Assembly (NCBI GenBank): GCA_001647635.1
Contig: CP014761.1
Span: 124,001-188,000, forward strand
Direction: 5' to 3'
DNA: 64,000 bases
Source of the DNA: Leifsonia xyli
Lineage (GTDB): Bacteria > Actinomycetota > Actinomycetes > Actinomycetales > Microbacteriaceae
Shown here: positions 1 through 8,115 of the stretch, one piece after another
Layout: each line of letters begins with the position of its first letter
Numbering within the stretch: the stretch's first letter is position 1
Made by a program: the position numbers and the translations under genes
The notes under the pieces: generated by a model
Databases searched by the model: none
Seen by the model: the letters and a program-made list of their open reading frames with translations, nothing else
Told to the model about the DNA's origin: nothing

Positions 1-240
1 GCGGACCGCGTCCGCGTCGACGCGCGGGTCACTGATGTCCTGCTGGCCGAGAAAGATCTGCCCGTCGTCGAGCTGCTCCAGGAGATTGACGGTGCGCAGC
101 AGCGTCGACTTGCCCGAGCCGCTCGACCCGATGAGGGCGACCACCTCGTGCTGGTGCACGTCGAGATCGATGCCGCGGAGCACCTCCACGTCCCCGAAGC
201 GCTTGCGCACGCCGCGCAGGCGCAGGACCGGCCCGCTCAT
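1..240 (-). CDS. Polar amino-acid ABC transporter ATP-binding protein (partial, C-terminus off the window)
   Basis: This is the nucleotide-binding subunit that would hydrolyse ATP on the cytoplasmic face to drive uptake through the adjoining permease. About 80 residues are visible, starting at ATG 240. They begin MSGPVLRLRGVRKRFGDVEV, and a Walker A motif GSSGSGKST follows at about residues 38-46, then LLRTVNLLEQ, which is typical of the GlnQ/HisP group. The start codon overlaps the permease stop in an ATGA arrangement, so the two are translationally coupled. The order is binding protein, permease, ATPase, all leftward. The signature motif and Walker B lie beyond the window edge, so the exact substrate cannot be judged. 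Confidence 0.9.
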   Translation of the reverse strand, partial: MSGPVLRLRGVRKRFGDVEVLRGIDLDVHQHEVVALIGSSGSGKSTLLRTVNLLEQLDDGQIFLGQQDISDPRVDADAVR

Positions 241-1118
241 ACGATGCTCCCGATCTGCTCGCGGCGGCGGATGCGCGCCGCGTACCAGTCCGTCAGCCGG
301 ATCATCGGGAGCGCGAGCAGGACGAACAGCAGCCCCGCCAAGACGTACGGGGTGAAGTTGTACGTCGCCGCGGTCTCGATCTGGGCGGCGCGCACCGCAT
401 CCACCGCTCCGAGCACCGAGATCAGGCCGACGTCCTTCTGCATCGCGACGAAGTCGTTCATCAGGGCAGGGGTCACCTTGCGGACAGCCTGGGGCAGGAT
501 CACGAGCCGCAGTGTCTGCGAGTGCGACAGCCCGAGCCCGCGGGCGGCGAGCCGCTGCGAGGGGTGCACGGCCTCGATGCCCGCCCGGAACACCTCCGAG
601 ACGTACGCCGAGTAGACCAGGATGAGCGCGATAGTGCCCCAGAACTCCGGTGGCATGCGCGGGAAGACGCCCAGCCCGGGCAGGCCGAAGCCCACGAGGT
701 AGAGGACGATGATCAGCGGCATCCCGCGGAACAGGTCCGTGTACCCGGCGGCCAGCGCCCGCAGCGGGAAGAAGATGGGCCCGCGCAGTGTGCGCGCGGT
801 GGCGAGCAGGATGCTGACGATCAGCACGCCGATCGCGGCGACGATGAGCACCCGGATGTTGAGCAGCAGCCCGTCGAAGACACGCGGCCACGCCTCGACG
901 GCGACCGCGGGGTCGAAGAACGTCTGCTGCACCCGCGCCCACCCGGGCGTATTGATCACGAACACCCAGGCCAGGACCGCGACCACCAGGGTGCTGGCCA
1001 GGCTGATCAGCACCGAGCGCGTGGTCTGACGCTTGCGGTAGAGCCGGCGGTCGAGCTCCACCGCGCTGGGCGGAGGAGAGCCGGTCGACGCGGGAGGGGT
1101 GGACGTGGTGGTGCTCAC
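237..1118 (-). CDS. Polar amino-acid ABC transporter permease
   Basis: This 293-residue integral membrane protein is the permease of the HisM/GlnP type. After a charged cytoplasmic N-terminus (residues 1-33) there is a first membrane segment near 34-55, then several more. The EAA loop typical of the family is seen at about residues 185-215 (YSAYVSEVFRAGIEAVHPSQ, then AARGLGLSHSQTLRLVILPQA), which docks on the ATPase. The start is GTG 1118, nine bases after the stop of the binding-protein gene, and its own stop overlaps the ATPase start. The substrate is inferred only as a polar amino acid or opine from the family. Confidence 0.9.
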   Translation of the reverse strand: MSTTTSTPPASTGSPPPSAVELDRRLYRKRQTTRSVLISLASTLVVAVLAWVFVINTPGWARVQQTFFDPAVAVEAWPRVFDGLLLNIRVLIVAAIGVLIVSILLATARTLRGPIFFPLRALAAGYTDLFRGMPLIIVLYLVGFGLPGLGVFPRMPPEFWGTIALILVYSAYVSEVFRAGIEAVHPSQRLAARGLGLSHSQTLRLVILPQAVRKVTPALMNDFVAMQKDVGLISVLGAVDAVRAAQIETAATYNFTPYVLAGLLFVLLALPMIRLTDWYAARIRRREQIGSIV

Positions 1119-1127
1119 CGTCGAAGG

Positions 1128-1976
1128 CTACTTCAGGACGGGCGCGTCGCCGTCGGCGGCGAGCCACTGCGTGGCGAGCTTGTCGAGCGTGCCGTCGGTG
1201 CGGAGGGCGTCGACCGCCTCGGTCACCTTCTTCGTCAGCGGGCTGTCCTTGGCGAGCACGAGGCCGAACTGGTCACCCTGCTGGCCGTCGACCTTGGGCA
1301 GCTGGCCCACGATCTTGCCGTCCTTGAGCTCCGCGTCGCGCAGGTAGAAGGCGGTCGGGAGGTCGACGACGATGGCGTCCACCTGCTTGTTCTCGAGCGC
1401 GAGCTTCGCGTCGTCGTTGGTGTTGAAGGCCTGCACGCCGCCGGTCGGGGCGATCTGCTTCTCGGCCGCGTCGAAGCTGGTCGTCGCGGTCTGGGCGCCG
1501 ATGGTGAGCTTCTTGAGGTCGGCGATCGAGGAGGCCTTCGCGGCGGGCGATCCGGCCGTGGTCACGACGACCTGGCTGGTCTCGTAGTACGGCGACGAGA
1601 AGTCGACGGCTTTCTTGCGCTCGTCGGTGATCGAGAACTGCTGCAGGTTGAAGTCGAAGGTCTTCGGTCCGGGGGCGATCGCCTGGTCGAAGGTGGTGCG
1701 CACCCAGGTGACGTCGCCCTTCGTGAAGCCCAGCTTGTCGGCGACGGCGTACGCGACGGCGGCCTCGAAGCCCTTTCCGGATTGCGGCTTGTCGTCGAGC
1801 ACCCACGGCGAGTACGCCGGCTCGGCGGTGCCGATGGTGAGCTTGCCGGCGGTGACGTAGCCGTCGCCGCTGGACGAAGAGCCGCTCCCGGCGGATCCCG
1901 CGGAGCAGCCCGCGAGGGCGAGCGCGGTGGCGGTGACGGCGGCGGCGACGGCCAGGATGCGGCGCGAGCGGGACAT
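1128..1976 (-). CDS. Amino-acid ABC transporter substrate-binding lipoprotein (SBP family 3)
   Basis: This is the extracytoplasmic receptor of the transporter. The 282-residue product starts at ATG 1976, preceded by GGAGG (1981-1985). It has a short charged N-terminus, a hydrophobic stretch and the lipobox LALAGC, so Cys-24 should be lipidated. The body carries SBP_bac_3 features: GYVTAGKLTIGTAEPAYSPW near the mature N-terminus, DFNLQQFSITDERKKAVDFS in the middle and a C-terminal TDGTLDKLATQWL that is diagnostic of glutamine/histidine-type binding proteins. A longer start at 1997 exists but would put extra residues before the signal peptide. It is the first gene of a three-gene leftward operon. 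Confidence 0.92.
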   Translation of the reverse strand: MSRSRRILAVAAAVTATALALAGCSAGSAGSGSSSSGDGYVTAGKLTIGTAEPAYSPWVLDDKPQSGKGFEAAVAYAVADKLGFTKGDVTWVRTTFDQAIAPGPKTFDFNLQQFSITDERKKAVDFSSPYYETSQVVVTTAGSPAAKASSIADLKKLTIGAQTATTSFDAAEKQIAPTGGVQAFNTNDDAKLALENKQVDAIVVDLPTAFYLRDAELKDGKIVGQLPKVDGQQGDQFGLVLAKDSPLTKKVTEAVDALRTDGTLDKLATQWLAADGDAPVLK

Positions 1977-2064
1977 GGATCCTCCGGGTGGATGCACGGT
2001 GCGGGGCAGGGGGTCCTGTCAGGCTCTCGCACGCGCGCGCGAGGGGCAACTTCCTTGCGCTGTG

Positions 2065-2561
2065 TTACGCGCCGAGCCGGTCCAGCCAGACGGTGAGGAT
2101 GCGCTCGAGTTCGGCCGCGTCGCGGGGGTCCAGCTCGTCGACCAGCCGGCGCTCGTTCGCCATGTGCTCGGTGAAGGCGGCGTCGATCGTCTCGCGGCCG
2201 CGCTCGGTCAGGGCCACCACGCGGCCGCGCCCGTCGGTCTCGGAGGCACGCCGCGTGACCAGGCTCGCCCGCTCGAGGCGGTCGATGCGCTTCGACATCC
2301 CGCCGGTGGTGATCATGGTGTGCTCGGCCAGCTCGCCGGGGTGCGCTCGAACGGGGCGCCGGCGCGCCGCAGGGTGGCGAGCACGTCGAAGTCGCCCTCG
2401 GCGAGCCCGTGCCGGTCGTAGACGGCGGTGAGCTCGTCGGTCAGCCGGGCGGCGACGCGGTGCAGGCGGCCGATCACTCCCTGGGGCGAGACGTCGAGTT
2501 CGGGCCGCTCGCGCCTCCACTCGGCCTGGATGGCGTCGACGGCGTCCGGTTCGCGTTCCAT
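2065..2561 (-). pseudogene. MarR-family transcriptional regulator, frameshifted as read
   Basis: The N-terminal half (MEREPDAVDAIQAEWRRERP, then GRLHRVAARLTDELTAVYDR and GLAEGDFDVLATLRRAG) and the C-terminal half (GELAEHTMITTGGMSKRIDR with the winged-helix recognition region, then TDGRGRVVALTERGRETID) lie in different frames. They join at the C4/G4 run at 2338-2341. Adding one base there gives a normal 165-residue MarR protein reading RTPGELAEHT. MarR dimers bind palindromes and release DNA when they bind small ligands. The gene is divergent from the DMT exporter at 2602 and the two share paired operators. A -10 box TATTGT on the minus strand (2574-2569) places transcription start at about the ATG, so the mRNA is probably leaderless. 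The break is probably a consensus error, since nine other genes show the same type. Confidence 0.8.
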
Positions 2562-2565
2562 AGCC

Positions 2566-2608
2566 TTCACAATACCTTCCATGGAAGCTAAACTAACTTC
2601 CATGGAAG
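2566..2608. promoter_or_regulatory. Divergent marR/exporter promoters with two identical palindromic operators
   Basis: Two perfect 12-base palindromes CTTCCATGGAAG lie at 2576-2587 and 2597-2608, with centres exactly 21 bases apart (two helical turns). For the rightward exporter, TTCACA (2566-2571) and TAAACT (2589-2594) form a -35/-10 pair with a 17-base spacer. Operator 1 fills the spacer, and operator 2 covers the transcription start and the ATG at 2602. For the leftward marR, TATTGT (2574-2569) is the -10 box. The layout predicts repression of both genes by a MarR dimer pair. Binding by this particular MarR is inferred from position. Confidence 0.75.
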
Positions 2609-3549
2609 ATACATCGCTTCGTGCATCCTGGCGATGGATGCTCGTGACGGCGATCGCGCCGGTCGCCTGGGGCTCCACGTATGTCGTCACCCGTGCCGTG
2701 CTCCCGGCCGAGCCGTTGTGGGGCGCCGTGATCCGCGCCCTGCCCGCGGGGCTGATCCTGCTCCTGATCGCGCGTCGGCGGCCGCACGGGGCGTGGTGGT
2801 GGCGGGCGGCGATCCTCGGCGTCCTCAACACCGGGGGCTTCTTCGCCCTCGTCTATGCGGTGGCCCAGCGGCTGCCGTCCGGCGTGGCCGCGACGGTGAT
2901 GGCCGCCTCGCCGCTGGCGCTGATGGCCGCGGCGCGGATCGTGCTGGGCCAGCGGGCGCGCGCGGTGGCGCTGGTGGGCGGCGTGGCGGGCGTCGCCGGC
3001 GTGGGCCTGATGCTGTTCGGCGGCGACGGGCCGGTCGACCCGGTGGGCATCCTGCTGGCGCTCCTCGCTCTCGCCGGCTCGGCGACCGGCTACGCGCTGG
3101 CGACCCGCTGGGGCGGCGTCGACCTCGTCGCCTCCACCGCCTGGCAGCTGCTGGCCGGCGGTGTGCTCGTCCTCCCGGCCGCGCTCGTCGTCGAGGGGCC
3201 GCCTCCGGCGCTCGACGGTCCGGCGCTGGTGGGTTTCGCCTACGTGACCGTCGTCGCGACGGCGCTGGCGTTCGTCGCCTGGTTCGCGGGGCTGCGCCAC
3301 CTGCCCGCGGGCACCGTCGGCCTCATCGGGCTGCTCAACCCCGTCACCGGCGTCGTCCTCGGCGCGGTCGTGGCGGGGGAGGAGCTCAGCGGCCGTCAGC
3401 TCGCCGGGCTGGCGATCGTGCTGGCCGGCATCGCCGTCGGGCAGGTGCGGCGGAGGTCTCAGTCGCCGAGCGACTCCAGGAACGTCCTCGTCGGTGCGAA
3501 GAACGTGACCCCGGTCACCGCCGTCGAGAAGTCCAGGATGCGGTCGTAG
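2602..3549 (+). CDS. EamA/DMT-family transporter (putative exporter)
   Basis: This 315-residue membrane protein has the ten-helix, two-repeat architecture of the drug/metabolite transporter superfamily. Hydrophobic segments follow one another from WMLVTAIAPVAWGSTYVVTR (residues 11-30) to LAGLAIVLAGIAVGQV near 275-290. The motif APVAWGSTYVVTR is typical of the first EamA repeat and GTVGLIGLLNPVTGVVLGAV of the second. The start ATG lies inside operator 2 at the predicted transcription start, so the message is probably leaderless. The last 91 bases overlap the end of the convergent peroxidase gene. Efflux of a MarR ligand is inferred from the divergent regulator; the substrate is unknown. Confidence 0.88.
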   Translation: MEDTSLRASWRWMLVTAIAPVAWGSTYVVTRAVLPAEPLWGAVIRALPAGLILLLIARRRPHGAWWWRAAILGVLNTGGFFALVYAVAQRLPSGVAATVMAASPLALMAAARIVLGQRARAVALVGGVAGVAGVGLMLFGGDGPVDPVGILLALLALAGSATGYALATRWGGVDLVASTAWQLLAGGVLVLPAALVVEGPPPALDGPALVGFAYVTVVATALAFVAWFAGLRHLPAGTVGLIGLLNPVTGVVLGAVVAGEELSGRQLAGLAIVLAGIAVGQVRRRSQSPSDSRNVLVGAKNVTPVTAVEKSRMRS

Positions 3550-4424
3550 CTGCCGACCGGGTCGCCGACGAACATCCGCTCCAGCATCCGCTCGATCACC
3601 CAGAGCGCGCGCGAATAGCCGATGAAGTACGTCCCGAACTCGCCGTGGCCCGGGCGACCGAAAGGCATGTTGTCGCGCAGGATGTCGTGCTCGACGCCCG
3701 CCTCGTCCACGATCGTCGCGAGCGTCTTGTGCGACTTCTGGCCGTGCTCCGCATCCGGCAGCTCGATGTTCTCGACCTTGGTGCGGCCGATCACGCCCTC
3801 CTGCGAGGGCACGGGGAGTTTGCCCCACTTCGACAGGTCGTGCAGGTACTTCTGGATCACGACGTAGCTGCCGCCGGCGTGCTCCGGGTCCTCGTCCCCG
3901 ACGGTCGTCGCCTCCGTCATGTCGCCTCCGGCCGGGTTGGCGGTGCCGTCGACGAAGCCGAGCAGGTCGCGAGCGTCGAAGTAGCGGAACCCGGTCACCT
4001 CGTCCACGACCTCCACCGCGTCGCCGAGCGCGTCGAGCAGCTGTCGTTCCAGCTCGAACGTGAAGTCCGCACGCTCGGCCCGGATGTGGAACAGCAGGTC
4101 GCCGGGCGTCGAGGCGGCCGTGTGCACCGGGCCCGCGATCTCGCGGAACGGGTGCAGCTCCCGCGGCGGCGCCACGTCGGTGAGGCGCGACCACAGGGCG
4201 GCGCCGATGCCGACGTTGCACGACAGTCGCGCGCCGAGGTCGCGGAAGCCGACCGTCTTGACCTGGTCGGTGATGCCGCTGAGCACATCCTTCACGGTGG
4301 CCAGGGCCTCGTCGGAGTCGCCGACCGTGACCACGAGGAAGACCGCTGCGCGCGACAGGGGCGCGTCGACGCTCTGCGGATCGATGGGGACGCGCTGCCA
4401 GGGCTGGTCGCCGGTGTTCGCCAT
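3459..4424 (-). CDS. Dyp-type (dye-decolorizing) heme peroxidase
   Basis: This 321-residue protein has the family signature GFVDGTANP at about residues 155-163, containing the GxxDG motif with the distal Asp. The segment HGQKSHKTLATIV contains candidate heme-ligand histidines, and ILRDNMPFG carries the conserved distal Arg. The ferredoxin-like fold segments FLVVTVG and FRYFDARDLLGFVDG are present. There is no twin-arginine signal, so it should be cytosolic or loaded into an encapsulin shell. No encapsulin gene is seen in the window. Its length and motifs resemble the class B (YfeX/DypB) group. The gene converges on the DMT exporter, overlapping its 3' end by 91 bases. Confidence 0.9.
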   Translation of the reverse strand: MANTGDQPWQRVPIDPQSVDAPLSRAAVFLVVTVGDSDEALATVKDVLSGITDQVKTVGFRDLGARLSCNVGIGAALWSRLTDVAPPRELHPFREIAGPVHTAASTPGDLLFHIRAERADFTFELERQLLDALGDAVEVVDEVTGFRYFDARDLLGFVDGTANPAGGDMTEATTVGDEDPEHAGGSYVVIQKYLHDLSKWGKLPVPSQEGVIGRTKVENIELPDAEHGQKSHKTLATIVDEAGVEHDILRDNMPFGRPGHGEFGTYFIGYSRALWVIERMLERMFVGDPVGSYDRILDFSTAVTGVTFFAPTRTFLESLGD

Positions 4425-4486
4425 GCCGCCATGCTGCCGTACCGGGGCGGCGCTCCGCCACTCGCGCGCGACTCTAGGCTGGGTGG

Positions 4487-5365
4487 ATGACGTACCCCGC
4501 CACCGACACCGTCGTCACCTACCCCGACGGCGACCTCACCTCGACAGGCACTGTGCTCCACGTGGAGCCGCTGGAGGACGGCCGCACCGCCGTCGTGCTG
4601 GACCGGACGGCGTTCCACCCGGTCGACCCGGTCTGGCCCGACCAGCCGGCCGACGCCGGGTCGCTCTCGGTCGACGGGCGCACGTACGAGATCGTCGACG
4701 CGGTGGTCGGCGCCACCGACGGAACCGCGCTGTACGTCGGGAACGCGCCGGTGCGCACCGGCACCGAGGGCTGGGCGTTCGTCGTCTGCCACCTGGTCGA
4801 GGACGCGTCCGGGCTCGAGCCCGGCGCGACGGCGACGGTGACCGTCGACGCCGCGCGACGGCGGTCGCTCTCCGCCGGGCACACCGCCTGCCACCTGGCC
4901 TCGCTCGCCCTGAACGACGCCCTCGCCCCGCTGTGGACGAAGGACGCGCCGGAGGATGGACGCGGCCGTCCGAACTTCGACCAGCTCGCCATCACGACCT
5001 CCCGCATCCTGCCCGACGGGTCGCTCGACGAGTACCGGATCGGCAAGAGCCTGCGGAAGAAGGGCTTCGCCGCGGCCGAGCTCGCCCGGCGGATCGAGGA
5101 CGTCTCCGGGACGATCGACGGGACGCTGGCGGGATGGGTGACGGCCGGTGCGCCGATTGCCATCGTCCGCGACGGGTACGGCCACGGGCTGGGGGAGCGC
5201 CGCCGCTGGCGAGCCGAGCTGCCCGACGGCGTGGTCGAGATCCCGTGCGGTGGCACGCACCTGCGTTCGCTGTCCGAGCTCGCGTCCGTCACGGTCGGCC
5301 TCGAGCTGTCGGAGGCGGAGGGCGCGCTGGGCCTCACCATGCGGACGACGGCGCACCCAGCCTGA
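4487..5365 (+). CDS. AlaX-like metal-dependent hydrolase (alanyl-tRNA editing family)
   Basis: This 292-residue protein carries both halves of the zinc site of the AlaRS editing domain. HTACHL at about residues 129-134 supplies the HxxxH ligands and CGGTHL at about 251-256 supplies the C and H ligands. AlaX proteins deacylate Ser-tRNA(Ala) or Gly-tRNA(Ala), clearing mischarged tRNA in the cytosol. The N-terminal beta-barrel region (TVLHVEPLEDGRTAVVLDRT, then AFHPVDPVWPDQPADAGSL) resembles the AlaX N-domain. The start is ATG 4487, just downstream of the divergent peroxidase gene. Some members of this family act on small molecules rather than tRNA, so the tRNA role is likely but not shown. Confidence 0.82.
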   Translation: MTYPATDTVVTYPDGDLTSTGTVLHVEPLEDGRTAVVLDRTAFHPVDPVWPDQPADAGSLSVDGRTYEIVDAVVGATDGTALYVGNAPVRTGTEGWAFVVCHLVEDASGLEPGATATVTVDAARRRSLSAGHTACHLASLALNDALAPLWTKDAPEDGRGRPNFDQLAITTSRILPDGSLDEYRIGKSLRKKGFAAAELARRIEDVSGTIDGTLAGWVTAGAPIAIVRDGYGHGLGERRRWRAELPDGVVEIPCGGTHLRSLSELASVTVGLELSEAEGALGLTMRTTAHPA

Positions 5366-5386
5366 GACGCTGCGGCTCGGCCCTGC

Positions 5387-6147
5387 TCAGTGCGGCAGGA
5401 ACGGCAGCGCCACCGCGACCATCCCGAGCGCGGCCGCCAGGCCCCAGCCGAGGCGCACCCACTGCGCGCTGCGCACCTCCCGCTCGATCGCGCCGAAGCG
5501 CTCCAGGGTGTCGTCCGGGGCTGCGACCGGCCGCCAGGTGGCGGGGTCGTCGAAGAGGGAGGCGGCGCGAGCGACGGTCTCCGCATCCAGCCGGGCCGGG
5601 CGCCGTGAGAGCCAGCGCAGCAGGCCCCCCGAGCGGAGGACGGCCGCCCGCGCGGGCTTCTGCCGCATCCGCAGCTCCTTGGCGCCGACGACGACGATGA
5701 CCGGCTCGACGGGCGCCTCGATGCCGGCTCGGAGCAGCAGGCCGCGGACGCGGGACGCCTCCAGGTCGGAGTTGCGGAGGTAGGGCTGCTTGACGCCGTT
5801 CACGAGGACAGACCGCTCGTAGACGGTGAGCGCGGCGCCGCGGTGGTGCTTGGTGTTGATCACGAAGACACCGCCCGGCCCGACGACGAGGTGGTCGACG
5901 TCGGCGTCGCCGGAGCCGACCGGCACGGCGTGGAATGCGCTCCAGCCCTGCGGCAGGCGCGACAGCAGAGCCCCGACCTCGCGCTCGCCGAGCGCCCCGT
6001 GAACCACGGCTGCGCGTCGTCGCTGAGCGGATGGCGCCCCAGGACCCGCGCGACCGGCGAGCGGGGCGGGGTCTGCGCGTGGAGCCGCACGACCTGCTCC
6101 ATCACGGCCGCTCCGGGGGCCCTGTCGCGCATCCGCTGTCCACTCAC
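5387..6147 (-). pseudogene. NERD-domain protein with C-terminal membrane segment, frameshifted as read
   Basis: The N-terminal part (ATG 6147; MSGQRMRDRAPGAAVMEQVV to SDDAQPWFTG) and the rest (ALGEREVGALLSRLPQGWSA, HAVPVGSGDADVDHLVVGPG, FVINTKHHRG) are in different frames. They join at the C4 run 5995-5998. Adding one base yields a continuous 253-residue protein. The NERD domain is related to restriction-like nucleases: E in GEREV, D in DVDHLVVG and the NTKHH strand are the expected core residues. A single hydrophobic segment (LGWGLAAALGMVAVALPF) closes the C-terminus, so the protein is probably tail-anchored. Its cellular role is not known. The frameshift is probably a consensus error. Confidence 0.78.
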
Positions 6148-6211
6148 CCGGCCACCATACGGAGGTCTCGGGCGGCGCCCCAGTCCCCAAGGCTGGGACG
6201 GAGCGAGGAGG

Positions 6212-6400
6212 CTACCCCTGTTCCGGGGACCCGTGTGTGCGGGGCAGGTCGTCGTCGCTCGGCAGGCGCTCCTCGAGGGACTCGTTGTGCTCGCGGACCG
6301 CCTCGAGGCGGTCCTCGTCGGTCTCGCCCAGCTCGCTGACGGCGTCGGTCAGCTCGTCGGCGTCGCGGGGGGCTGCGGTGTCGTCCGGTCGATCGCTCAT
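6212..6400 (-). CDS. Small acidic hypothetical protein
   Basis: This 62-residue product, MSDRPDDTAAPRDADELTDA and so on, is rich in Asp and Glu and has no hydrophobic segment. It contains a probable amphipathic helix around ELTDAVSELGETDEDRLEAV. It lies between the NERD gene and a divergent small gene at 6442. Codon use matches its neighbours. No family is recognised and no function can be proposed. The start ATG 6400 is preferred over one ten bases upstream because it matches the first codon of the coding bias. Confidence 0.5.
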   Translation of the reverse strand: MSDRPDDTAAPRDADELTDAVSELGETDEDRLEAVREHNESLEERLPSDDDLPRTHGSPEQG

Positions 6401-6441
6401 GGCCCGCACTGTACGCCGAGGTGAGGGGATACCATGCGGGC

Positions 6442-6705
6442 ATGAGCCGCATCGAAACCGGGATCGTCTCCTACACCCTCTCCGGCGACTACATCGCCCG
6501 CGTCGGCGCCGACTTCGACACCGAAGCGGTGGACGACGCCATCCTCGCCGAGCTCAACCGGATGCTGCCCGCCGGCGTCGTCGTCGAGCGGAGCGGCAAG
6601 GTGTTCGCCGAGGAGGAGGCGGCCGACGAGGCCCGGTCGCTGGACTGGGACGCCCTGCTGCAGCGCATCGACGTCGACCAGATCCTGGCCGAGCACGGGC
6701 GCTGA
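6442..6705 (+). CDS. Hypothetical protein, 87 residues
   Basis: This short cytosolic protein begins MSRIETGIVSYTLSGDYIAR and ends DALLQRIDVDQILAEHGR, with a mixed alpha/beta composition and no signal or membrane segment. A -10-like TACCAT at 6430-6435 lies seven bases before the ATG, suggesting a leaderless transcript that runs away from the acidic small gene on the other strand. It converges on the photolyase gene, with stops nine bases apart. The family is not recognised. Confidence 0.65.
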   Translation: MSRIETGIVSYTLSGDYIARVGADFDTEAVDDAILAELNRMLPAGVVVERSGKVFAEEEAADEARSLDWDALLQRIDVDQILAEHGR

Positions 6706-6713
6706 CCCTTCCG

Positions 6714-8105
6714 TCAGCGTGACCGCTTGACCGCGTCGTAGGCGGCGAGGGCGGCCTGGCGCGTCTCCTTGAGGTCGACGATCGGCTCCGGGTACTCGTC
6801 CGTGTCCCACTCGGGGACCCAGCGGCGCACGTAGTCGCCGTGCGCGTCGAACTTCTCGCGCTGCAGCTCGGGGTTGAACACCCGGAAGTAGGGCGCCGCG
6901 TCCGCGCCGCTGCCGGCGACCCACTGCCAGTTGAACGGGTTGTTGGCCGGATCCGCGTCCACCAGCGTGTCCCAGAACCACTGCTCCCCGTGCCGCCAGT
7001 CGATCAGCAGGTTCTTGATCAGGAACGACGCGGTCACCATGCGCACACGGTTGTGCATGACTCCGGTTCTCCACAGTTCCCGCATCCCGGCGTCCACAAG
7101 GGGGATCCCGGTGCGACCCTTCTGCCAGGCCCTCAGCGCGGACGGATGCAGTCGGGGCCACGGGAAGGAGTCGTACTCGCGATGGATGTTCACGGTCGCC
7201 ATGTCGGGGTGCTCGAAGAGCGTGTGGTAGGCGAACTCGCGCCAGCCGAGCTCGGAGGCGAAGGTGGCGGCGCCCTGCGCGGTCGCTTGGTCGCGGCGCT
7301 CCTCGGTCGCGTGCCAGACCTGGTGCGGGCTCAGCTCGCCCCAGCGCAGGCGCGGGGAGAGCCGCGAGGTGGCGTCCACGCCGGGGACGTCGCGCTCCTT
7401 GCGGTAGGCGCCCAGGTCGTCGGCCAGGAATCTCTTCAGCTGCTGGTGCGCAGCCTTCTCGCCGGGCTCCCACGCCTCGCGCAGGCCCTCGGCCCAGTCC
7501 GGATGCGTCGGCAGCAGGCCGAGGGCGTCCAGCGTCGTCGCCTTGACGGTCCCTGGGAGCGCCGCGCCGTGGAGGCTCCGCGGCGCCGGACCGGGCTTGC
7601 GCGGTGCCGGGGCCGCCAGGCACGCGCGCCAGAACGGCGTGTAGACCGAGAACGCCGTGCCCTGGCCCGTGCGGATGGTCCACGGCTCGAAGAGCAGGTT
7701 CGCGCCGAAGCTGGTCGCCTCGCGCCCGTCCTCGCGAGCCGTCGACTTGACGGCTTCGTCGATGCGGCGCTCGACGCCGCCGTAGCGGCGGTTCCAGAAG
7801 ACGGCGGCGGCGTCGGTGTCCCGCAGCAGGCCGGTGATCGTCGGCTCGGACGGTCCGCGCAGGATGCTCAGGCTCGCGCCCAGGTTCTCCAGGTCGTCCG
7901 CGAGGGACGCCAGGCTGTGGTGGAGCCACCACCGGCTCGCGGCGCCGGGCGCCCGCAGCCCGGGCGTCTCGTCGTCCCAGACGAACACGCACAGCACGGG
8001 CCGGCCGGTCTCGGCGGCCGCGTGCAGCGCGGGATTGTCGGCGATGCGGAGGTCGTCGCGGAACCAGACGACGGCGGGGCGGTCCTGCTCGCGGGGCTCG
8101 CTCAT
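6714..8105 (-). CDS. phr: Deoxyribodipyrimidine photo-lyase
   Basis: This 463-residue cryptochrome/photolyase family enzyme uses FADH and blue light to split cyclobutane pyrimidine dimers. The N-terminal alpha/beta antenna domain starts VVWFRDDLRIADNPAL (residues 12-27). The C-terminal FAD-binding domain contains WGELSPHQVWHA, ELGWREFAYHTLFEHP, GRTGIPLVDAGMRELWRTG, MHNRVRMVTASFLIKNLLID and NPFNWQWVAGSGADAAPYFR, which are the class I photolyase signatures. The size agrees with the family (about 450-480 residues). The start ATG 8105 lies 10 bases after the stop of the upstream hydrolase gene on the same strand, so the two may be cotranscribed. Confidence 0.93.
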   Translation of the reverse strand: MSEPREQDRPAVVWFRDDLRIADNPALHAAAETGRPVLCVFVWDDETPGLRAPGAASRWWLHHSLASLADDLENLGASLSILRGPSEPTITGLLRDTDAAAVFWNRRYGGVERRIDEAVKSTAREDGREATSFGANLLFEPWTIRTGQGTAFSVYTPFWRACLAAPAPRKPGPAPRSLHGAALPGTVKATTLDALGLLPTHPDWAEGLREAWEPGEKAAHQQLKRFLADDLGAYRKERDVPGVDATSRLSPRLRWGELSPHQVWHATEERRDQATAQGAATFASELGWREFAYHTLFEHPDMATVNIHREYDSFPWPRLHPSALRAWQKGRTGIPLVDAGMRELWRTGVMHNRVRMVTASFLIKNLLIDWRHGEQWFWDTLVDADPANNPFNWQWVAGSGADAAPYFRVFNPELQREKFDAHGDYVRRWVPEWDTDEYPEPIVDLKETRQAALAAYDAVKRSR

Positions 8106-8115
8106 CCGGTCGCGG

